Source: Terriglobus tenax
Lineage (GTDB): Bacteria > Acidobacteriota > Terriglobia > Terriglobales > Acidobacteriaceae
Direction: 5' to 3'
Assembly: GCF_025685395.1 (NCBI RefSeq)
Contig: NZ_JAGSYA010000004.1
Span: forward strand, 62,001-126,000
DNA: 64,000 nucleotides
Position numbers and translations under genes: made by a program. How positions within the stretch are numbered: the first letter of the stretch is position 1; each line of letters begins with the position of its first letter. Of this stretch, positions 57,205 through 64,000 are shown one piece after another. Under the pieces are notes generated by a model. The model did not search any database, was not told the origin of the DNA, and saw nothing but the letters and a program-made list of their open reading frames with translations.

Positions 57205-60200
57205 ATGGCAGTGAAAATTCAGGCTCTTGTCCGCCAGTGCGCGAAGGTTTGTGCGTTGGTGTGTGTTCTTTCCGCAGGTTTGCAGGCGCAGCAAGTGCGT
57301 CGCACCCTGCCTTCCGCCACGACGCTGCTGCCCACTGGGACGGCGACGCTGGGCTCTGCTGCCGCTTCAGCGCCGCTTGGTCATATTTCGATTGCGCTGA
57401 CCACGGACGACGCACGGCAAAGCGCGCTTGCGCAGTATTTGACGGACCTGACCCGAACCGGTTCCGACAGTTATCACCACTGGCTTACGCCCGCCGAATT
57501 TGCCACGCGCTTTGGTGCGACCGATGCCGAGGTGAGCCAGGCGACTGCATGGCTTGAGTCCCAGGGTGTGCATATAACCGGCACGAACGCCGCACACACG
57601 TTGCTGCAGGCCACTTCTACCGTGGCCATCGCGAGGAATCTCTTTGCCGCAGACCTTCGCCAGGCGCAGGTTGCGGGCAGTTTGCATGTTGTCACCGTCG
57701 GCGATCTTTCTCTGCCGGAAACCGCGCCGCAGGTGATTGGCGCTGTTTCGGGGCTGGATGATCTGGATAGCTCGCCTTTGGCAACGGCAGAGGCTAAGGT
57801 CGACAGCAATGCTTCGGCTGTGCTCGCGGTACAAAGTATTCAGGCAGGCCAGCAGGACTGGAAACTGCTGTTGCAGCAGGCGAATGCGCAGGGCATCACC
57901 GTGCTGTCGGATACCTCGGCTGATTACGCAGAGGTGACCGTGATTGCGTCCGCCCAGTTGAGCGATGCTCTGACGGCATCGCAGACCAGGCCGGATTGGC
58001 AGGTAGCCCCTGGGCTACCGGGGGACGGCCTGCGCGCCGTGCCGGACTTTATCGCTACTACGGACTTCAGCACCACGGTCCAGCAACTGGTCAGCCGCAG
58101 CGGCGGACGGCTGGGGAATATCAATGCGACGCTCTACCAGTTGTCGGTACTTCCGAAGGTCTTTACCGAGCCGGAGGGTGTTGCGACCGGGACATGGACG
58201 GCGCTTGCGGGCCTGGGCACGGTCAATACAGACGAGCTTCTGAAGGTGTGGCCACTGGGCGTCTCCACCTCTTCGACGACCCTGATCACATCCCCCATCC
58301 CAGTGACCTATGGCTCCACACTGACCCTGACCGCGACCGTGACAGGCACGGGCGGTACACCGACCGGCGCCGTAACCTTCATCAGTGACAAGGCAGGGAC
58401 TCTGGGCAATGCAAGCCTGGATACAACCGGCAAAGCGGTGTACACCATCAGCACGCTGGATGCTGCATACCACACGTTCACAGCAAGCTATGCCGGGGAT
58501 TCCACGTACGCAGCCTCGTCGGGGACATCGGGCAATACGGTGGTTCCGCAGGGGCTGATCGTAACCGCAAGCCAGAGCGGATCTGCGGTGATCGGAAGCA
58601 ATGCGACCATCAATGTCACCGTAACTACGACCAGCGGCACGGGGCATGCCTTGGGAACTGTCAGCGCCCAGGCGCAGGGTGTTTCCGATACCAACACCTA
58701 TACCGGCACGCTGACGGCTTCCAGCACGAACGGGCAATCGACCGCGACCATCAGCTTTCCCATGCGAAGGGACGAGACCTCTCCGTTTACGATCCTTGTC
58801 TCCTGCACGCCGGCCAGCAGCAATTATTCCTGCACTTCGCCCGCCTCGATGACGATGACGCCTTCAAACGGCAACGTTACCTCCAATACATCGATCACAT
58901 CGTCCACCTTCGTTCCGACGCATGGTCAGAGCTTCACGCTGACGGCAACGGTGACCTCCGGAGCCAGTACGCTGACTCCGACCGGAACGGTGACCTTCTC
59001 AAGTTCCTCAACGGGCACAATTGGCACCGCGACGCTGGATTCTTCCGGTAAGGCGACCTACACCACCAAGCAGTTGGCCGGCGGGCAGTACAGCTTCAAC
59101 GCAACCTATGCCGGTGACATCAATTTCGCGACCTCCACCACCCCGGCACCGGCGACCGTCTCTGTTCAGCCAGAGTCAGCGAGTGTGACTGCGGTTCTGA
59201 ACGGGACTGCTGCGTATGGTTCCAATGCCACGATTACCGTCACGGTTGCGGGTACCTCGGGTGTCGGGAATCCTACGGGAACCGTGACCGTACAGGGGCA
59301 GGGAACAACCGATCAGAAGGCATATTCGGCAGCGCTGACGGCCGCTGGAAGCACGACGACCAGATCCACGGCTTCGGTCACATATCCGGTGAGCGAGAAG
59401 AACACCTTTACGGTGCTGGTCTCCTGCATCAGCGGAGATAGCAGTTTTACCTGCCCGAACCCATACACGCTCTCGATTACTCCCGGAGCAACCAAGACCG
59501 CCAGCGCAACCGTGCTGACCTCTTCGCCAAATCCTCCGGTCACAGGCTCCGTTACGACCTTTACCGCAACGGTCGCCTCAGGCAGTGCTTCCGTGACGAC
59601 AACGCCCACTGGCTCCGTAGACTTTCTGGATAACGGAACGATCATCGGAACGGGGACACTATCCGGCGGAAAGGCTACGTTCTCGACCACGCTGGCAAGC
59701 GGCAGCGTGCATGTCATTACGGCGTCCTATTCCGGTGATACCGTCTACAACAACAGCACGTCGGGCTCCCTATCGACATCTGCAGGCACAACGACCAGCA
59801 CGATCACGCTTTCTGCCACCCCCAACCCGCCGGTAGCCGGCCAGTCCGTAACCTTTACCGCGACGGTCAGCTCGGTGACGAGTTCTGCCCGTGGAGCTCA
59901 ACCGCAGGCAACGGTCACACCCACCGGAACGGTCCAGTTCCTGGATAACGGCACAGCGATCGGTACAGGTACGCTGACCAACGGTGTAGCGACGTATACG
60001 ACGATCCTGGCAGCCGGAACGGCACATAGCGTATCGGCGGTTTACTCCGGCAACGGAACCTATGCCTCTGCAACCTCTTCTGCGATCACCGTACAGGCGA
60101 CCACTGGCACAACCGCGACAACAACAGCCCTGGTGGCATCGAGCTATGCGGTCACCGGTGGAACCAACATCACCTTCACCTCGACGGTGAAGTCGTCCAC

Positions 60201-61827
60201 CACATCCACCAGCACGCCGACCGGAACGGTTACGCTGACCTCGTCGAAGGACGGCGTTATTGGTACAGGCACTATCGGTACGGATGGAACGGTCAACATT
60301 TCCAGCGCGACGCTGACCTCTGGCACCCATAACATCACCGCCACCTATAGCGGCGATACGAACTTCGCTGCGTCCAGCAGTTCGGCGATTGTGGTCACGA
60401 TCTCTCCTCAGACCGGCACGCTGACCGCTTCCATTTCTCCGACGACCGGAGCCTATGGCTACACGGCGACCATCACGGCAACCGTTGCTGTGACCTCGGG
60501 GGCTGCGAATGGTACGGTGCAGGCGGTCCTGGACGGCACAACCTATACAGGCACCGTCACCACCGGCACCGGCACCATCACGGTGAATGTGCCGAAGCCA
60601 GGCCGGTACTCCATCGTGGTTTCCTGCCCCGCGACAAACTCCTTTACCTGCAGCAATACCGTGACGCTGTCGTTTACCGCAACCAAGGGATCGACCACGA
60701 CCACAGTAACCGCGAGCACAAGTTCGGCGATGGCCGGCGACAGCATTACGCTGACGGCCGCCATCGCCAACCAGGGCAATGCGACGGGAACCTATAGCTT
60801 CACAGGCACGGTGACCTTCCTCGATGGCACGAAGACCCTGGCCACGGCTCCGGTAGCCTCAAACGGAGCGACAGCGACGGTATCACTAACGGGCTCCGGC
60901 ACGCATGCCATCACTGCGGTCTATTCCGGTGACACCAACTGGTTTGGCAGCACCTCGGCATCGACGGCGATTGTGACCACAAAGGTCGACTCTCAGCTTG
61001 TGCTTTCCGCATCCAGCACGACGGTGGTCAACGGAACCAATGTGATCTTCACGGCAACGGCGAGCGGAACGAATGCCTCCTCGACCCTGGCGCCACCAAC
61101 CGGAACGGTGACCTTCTACAGCACGGTGGGAACAACAGTGGTGACGCTGGGCACGGCGACGTTGACTGCAAATGGAACCACGCAGTCGATTGCAACCATT
61201 TCGACGACAGGGCTGAAGGCTGGGACAAATAGTCTTTATGCCATCTACGCCGGAGACACGAACTATAAGACCTCTACATCGAACACTCTGACGGTGACGG
61301 TCGGCGACTTCGCGGTCACCTTCAATCCTGCGACGCTGACGGTAACGCAGGGGAAATCCGGCCAGGCAATTGCCACGGTCACCAGCACAGGTGGCTTCAG
61401 TGGAACAGTGACCCTGGGTTGCACTCCGCCCCCAGGCGCATTGATGACCTGTTCCTTCGCCCCGGCCACGTTGAGCGGGAGCGGCACCAGCACGCTGACT
61501 GTAACAACGACGGCGAACACGGCAACAGCCATGAACCACGGCATGCCGTGGCGTGTTCCAGCGGGAGGTTCCGTGCTGGCGGCAGTTCTGTGGTTTGCCA
61601 TGCCGGGCCGCCGCCGCAGAATCAGCCTGTTGCTGGTGATGTGCGCGGTACTGATGACCATCACTGCCAGTGGATGCGCCACGGTGTCTTCGGATGGCGT
61701 CGACGGGGGTGGATCCTCTAACAACGGAACACCGTATGGCTCCCAGTTACTGACGATCACACTCTCTGGCACGGATGGAGTTAGCCAGACCCGGCATAAC
61801 TCGACCTACCAGGTGACAGTTCAGTAG
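57205..61827 (+). CDS. Giant secreted protein: S53 propeptide, remnant of protease domain, and about eleven Ig-like repeats
   Basis: A 1,540-residue exported protein. Signal peptide (to about LQAQ) and a pro-kumamolisin domain (SIALTTDDARQSALAQYLTDL, DSYHHWLTPAEFATRFGA). The protease domain is reduced to about 150 residues that still resemble the neighbour (LLQQANAQGITVLSD, LVSRSGGRLGNINATLYQL, AGLGTVNTDELLKVWP), but the catalytic Glu-Asp and GTS serine regions are missing. About eleven Ig-like (Big_3_5-type) repeats follow, each with PTGTVTF and YAGDTNF-like motifs; at least three have a Cys pair (LVSCTPASSNYSCTSP). The end has a hydrophobic stretch, RRRR and a lipobox-like SGCA. ATG 57205 has AAGGCGG. 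Likely an adhesin or surface pseudoprotease. Confidence 0.85.
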   Translation: MAVKIQALVRQCAKVCALVCVLSAGLQAQQVRRTLPSATTLLPTGTATLGSAAASAPLGHISIALTTDDARQSALAQYLTDLTRTGSDSYHHWLTPAEFATRFGATDAEVSQATAWLESQGVHITGTNAAHTLLQATSTVAIARNLFAADLRQAQVAGSLHVVTVGDLSLPETAPQVIGAVSGLDDLDSSPLATAEAKVDSNASAVLAVQSIQAGQQDWKLLLQQANAQGITVLSDTSADYAEVTVIASAQLSDALTASQTRPDWQVAPGLPGDGLRAVPDFIATTDFSTTVQQLVSRSGGRLGNINATLYQLSVLPKVFTEPEGVATGTWTALAGLGTVNTDELLKVWPLGVSTSSTTLITSPIPVTYGSTLTLTATVTGTGGTPTGAVTFISDKAGTLGNASLDTTGKAVYTISTLDAAYHTFTASYAGDSTYAASSGTSGNTVVPQGLIVTASQSGSAVIGSNATINVTVTTTSGTGHALGTVSAQAQGVSDTNTYTGTLTASSTNGQSTATISFPMRRDETSPFTILVSCTPASSNYSCTSPASMTMTPSNGNVTSNTSITSSTFVPTHGQSFTLTATVTSGASTLTPTGTVTFSSSSTGTIGTATLDSSGKATYTTKQLAGGQYSFNATYAGDINFATSTTPAPATVSVQPESASVTAVLNGTAAYGSNATITVTVAGTSGVGNPTGTVTVQGQGTTDQKAYSAALTAAGSTTTRSTASVTYPVSEKNTFTVLVSCISGDSSFTCPNPYTLSITPGATKTASATVLTSSPNPPVTGSVTTFTATVASGSASVTTTPTGSVDFLDNGTIIGTGTLSGGKATFSTTLASGSVHVITASYSGDTVYNNSTSGSLSTSAGTTTSTITLSATPNPPVAGQSVTFTATVSSVTSSARGAQPQATVTPTGTVQFLDNGTAIGTGTLTNGVATYTTILAAGTAHSVSAVYSGNGTYASATSSAITVQATTGTTATTTALVASSYAVTGGTNITFTSTVKSSTTSTSTPTGTVTLTSSKDGVIGTGTIGTDGTVNISSATLTSGTHNITATYSGDTNFAASSSSAIVVTISPQTGTLTASISPTTGAYGYTATITATVAVTSGAANGTVQAVLDGTTYTGTVTTGTGTITVNVPKPGRYSIVVSCPATNSFTCSNTVTLSFTATKGSTTTTVTASTSSAMAGDSITLTAAIANQGNATGTYSFTGTVTFLDGTKTLATAPVASNGATATVSLTGSGTHAITAVYSGDTNWFGSTSASTAIVTTKVDSQLVLSASSTTVVNGTNVIFTATASGTNASSTLAPPTGTVTFYSTVGTTVVTLGTATLTANGTTQSIATISTTGLKAGTNSLYAIYAGDTNYKTSTSNTLTVTVGDFAVTFNPATLTVTQGKSGQAIATVTSTGGFSGTVTLGCTPPPGALMTCSFAPATLSGSGTSTLTVTTTANTATAMNHGMPWRVPAGGSVLAAVLWFAMPGRRRRISLLLVMCAVLMTITASGCATVSSDGVDGGGSSNNGTPYGSQLLTITLSGTDGVSQTRHNSTYQVTVQ

Positions 61828-61969
61828 CTGAAAAGGATTTACCAGACCAACCGAAACCTTTTTTGAGATTTCCCGTCTGTACGAGGCGACCCGTTGTTCA
61901 CTGGCCGCACGCAAATGTGCGCTCCTGCATGTCCGTCGTTGCCGTGCGCGGGGTGAAATGGACTGGTGT

Positions 61970-64000
61970 ATGCGATCACCCCAATTGCCTTCGGTACGTT
62001 CCATCGCTCTTTCGTTAGCGGCCCTGTTTCTTGCACAAAGCGCGGCGTTATTTGCAGCCCAGCCAACGCGCCGCATCGCCTCCATCAACGATGGTCAGCG
62101 CGTTTCTCTGTCGGGAAACGTCTCGCCGCGGGTACGCAGCGCGGCCGACCTTGGCGAGATGGCCGGCAATCAGCAGCTTGAGCAGGTGACACTGCGGTTC
62201 AGCATGACCGCGGCGCAGGAGACTGCGCTGACGCAGCTTCTGCAGGACCAGCAGAACCCGAACTCGCCGCGATATCACCAGTGGCTTACGCCGGAGCAGT
62301 ATGGTGCACAGTTTGGCATGTCGCAGAGCGACCTTGACCAGGCAACAACCTGGCTCACGTCGAAGGGGTTGACCGTCACCGAGGTTGCGCGAGGGAAAAA
62401 CTTCATTACGGTCAGCGGCTCCGTAACTGCCATGGAGAGCGCCTTTCAGACCTCCATTCATACGATGAAGGTTGGTACCGAGACCCGGTTTGCGAATGTG
62501 ACCGAGCCCGCGCTTCCGGCCAGCCTGCAGGCGGTCGTTTCGGGGATTACCGGTTTGGATAACTTTCGGTTGAAGCCACATGCACGGCCCCGCTATACCT
62601 CGTCTATTTCCGGGAGCCACTTCATCGCTCCCGGTGACCTGTACACCATCTACAACATGAATTCACTGGTGACGGGCGGGACGAATGGCTCCGGTGTCAC
62701 CGTGGCCGTGATGGGCCAGACCGCGATTGATACCACTCAGGTAGCGACCTTCCGCAGCCTTGCTGGGCTGTCGACCAACGCGCCCACACTGCGGTTATAC
62801 GGCACCTCCCCCGGCACCGTGACCGACGATCTGGGAGAAGCCATGCTCGACGTGGAGTGGTCCGGAGCAGCGGCGCCTTCGGCGAGCATCCTGTATGTCT
62901 ACTCGCAGGATGTCGTGGGCACTTCGCTGACGCAGACCATCAATAACAACCTGGCTCCGATCATCAGCATCAGTTACGGCCTGTGCGAGTCGGGATGGGG
63001 CCAGAGCGCACTGAACACCTACAACGCACTCTTCCGCCAGGCGAATGCGCAGGGTCAGACCATCGTTGGACCGACAGGGGATTCCGGTGCAACGGACTGC
63101 GATTACAACGGCGGTTCAACCGTTGTGACCCAGGCGCAATACGGCCTTGCAGTGGACTTTCCGGCCTCGTCGCCCTACGTGACTGCGATGGGCGGAACGA
63201 TGTTCAACGAAGGCAGCACGACCGGCGCCACCACCTACTGGAGCGCATCGAACGGCACCAACCAGGGTTCCGCCCTGAGCTACATTCCTGAGGCGGTGTG
63301 GAACGAATACACCACGACGTATGGCCTGTCAGGCGGAGGCGGAGGCAAGAGCGACTACTTTGCCAAACCAACATGGCAAACCGGCACGGGCGTGCCCGCA
63401 GATTACGTACGCGACATTCCGGATCTCTCGTTGAATGCAGCCGCCAGCCATGACGGATATCTGGTGTGCCTCACAACCTACTGCGTCAACGGATATCGGG
63501 ATGCGAACAGCAACCTGGCCTCATATGGAGGAACCTCGGTTTCCACACCGATCTTTGCCGGCATTCTTGCTCTCATCGAGCAGAAGACAGGTTCACGAAT
63601 CGGTAATGCCAACCCGACGATCTATGCGCTGGCCAATAGCGCTTATTCCAGCGCGACCTTCCACGACATTACGACCGGCGATAACAAAATGCCGTGCCAG
63701 AGCGGTACGACGGATTGCCCAGCCGGTACGACCAGCATCGGCTACAGCGCAACCACGGGCTACGATCTGGCAACAGGCTGGGGATCGGTGGATGTCTCAA
63801 GCCTTGTCACAAACTGGAGTGCGGTATCCCCACTCTCCTCGGGCGGTTCCAGCACCTCCACAACGACGGTGAGTACCACGCCCACCAATGTGACGGCCGG
63901 AAACACGGTGACGGTCACGGTTTCGGTTGCCTCTGGCACGTCGGGCGTTACAACAACTCCCACCGGCACGGTGCAGATCCTGGTGGATGGCACGGCGACC
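61970..64000 (+). CDS. S53 sedolisin/kumamolisin-type secreted peptidase with Ig-like tail (3' end beyond window)
   Basis: A secreted acid-type serine-carboxyl peptidase, read in frame to the window edge (677 codons). A signal peptide (MRSPQLPSVRSIALSLAAL) precedes a pro-kumamolisin domain with SPRYHQWLTPEQYGAQFG. The catalytic domain starts near residue 210 and is intact: E290 and D294 in DLGEAMLDVEWSG, oxyanion D371 in GPTGDSGATDC, nucleophile S523 in YGGTSVSTPIFAG, and the calcium site FHDITTGDN. An Ig-like repeat begins at the right edge (TTVSTTPTNVTAGNTVTVTV). An ATG at 61958, with GGGGTGA upstream, would add four codons. It is the intact twin of the preceding gene. Confidence 0.92.
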   Translation, partial: MRSPQLPSVRSIALSLAALFLAQSAALFAAQPTRRIASINDGQRVSLSGNVSPRVRSAADLGEMAGNQQLEQVTLRFSMTAAQETALTQLLQDQQNPNSPRYHQWLTPEQYGAQFGMSQSDLDQATTWLTSKGLTVTEVARGKNFITVSGSVTAMESAFQTSIHTMKVGTETRFANVTEPALPASLQAVVSGITGLDNFRLKPHARPRYTSSISGSHFIAPGDLYTIYNMNSLVTGGTNGSGVTVAVMGQTAIDTTQVATFRSLAGLSTNAPTLRLYGTSPGTVTDDLGEAMLDVEWSGAAAPSASILYVYSQDVVGTSLTQTINNNLAPIISISYGLCESGWGQSALNTYNALFRQANAQGQTIVGPTGDSGATDCDYNGGSTVVTQAQYGLAVDFPASSPYVTAMGGTMFNEGSTTGATTYWSASNGTNQGSALSYIPEAVWNEYTTTYGLSGGGGGKSDYFAKPTWQTGTGVPADYVRDIPDLSLNAAASHDGYLVCLTTYCVNGYRDANSNLASYGGTSVSTPIFAGILALIEQKTGSRIGNANPTIYALANSAYSSATFHDITTGDNKMPCQSGTTDCPAGTTSIGYSATTGYDLATGWGSVDVSSLVTNWSAVSPLSSGGSSTSTTTVSTTPTNVTAGNTVTVTVSVASGTSGVTTTPTGTVQILVDGTAT

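Noticed and set aside
58261-61320. DNA repeats resembling a CRISPR or satellite array
   Set aside because: The repetition is at the protein level (Ig-like domains of 90-110 residues); nucleotide copies are diverged and there are no spacers.

Overview
The window looks like a piece of an Acidobacteriota chromosome, most likely family Acidobacteriaceae (Terriglobus/Granulicella/Edaphobacter type). This is inference from gene content: a hopanoid HpnJ radical SAM enzyme, a FecR protein with a W/Y/G-rich (DUF6600-like) module, sedolisin-type (S53) secreted proteins with long Ig-like repeat tails, a split ATP synthase locus and a nuo operon with unusual gene content. Base composition is G+C rich, with several clearly poorer islands. 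I saw no tRNA, rRNA, insertion sequence, prophage or CRISPR array.

Layout. 1-11,000: the start of uvrB (minus), a YiaK-type reductase, a DHA2 efflux pump, then a minus-strand group (GT2 glycosyltransferase, two half-size EamA proteins, hpnJ), a TolC-like channel, a YmdB phosphatase and a sugar porter. 11,000-15,000: lysS (minus), a dense array of hairpins, and an ATP synthase Fo locus (atpZ-like, atpI-like, atpB, atpE) with no F1 genes. 15,512-29,712: a long minus-strand complex I operon, nuoA-C-D-[two unknown genes]-E-F-G-H-J-K-L-M-N, without nuoB or nuoI. 29,900-34,000: prepilin peptidase, DUF3592-like protein, OprB-type porin with a small upstream gene, and a divergent FrmR/RcnR-type repressor with a probable operator. 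33,765-36,150: a small ORF, a very structured non-coding stretch, thiG, a 34-codon ORF, ruvC and a secreted protein. 36,163-49,000: diguanylate cyclase, FecR-domain protein, rsmA, glgA, two unknown secreted proteins, a dioxygenase-like VOC protein, yebC, a PagL-like deacylase, ftcD, then an ECF sigma/anti-sigma pair. 49,000-57,100: Slt-type transglycosylase, a response regulator, glmU, a pair of M16 peptidases and a T4-lysozyme-like protein with a histone-H1-like tail. 57,205-64,000: two tandem S53-derived giants, the first lacking most of its catalytic domain, the second intact and running off the window.

How it fits together: respiration and ATP synthesis (nuo and Fo genes) form the core. 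The rest is mostly envelope biology: hopanoid tailoring, lipid or drug export, porin, peptidoglycan hydrolases, UDP-GlcNAc supply, lipid A deacylation and secreted proteases. The points most worth follow-up are the structured leader in front of thiG, the two unknown genes translationally wired into nuo together with the missing nuoB/nuoI, the repressor-operator-porin module, the decayed/intact S53 pair, and a hairpin that buries the ribosome binding site of a lone response regulator.
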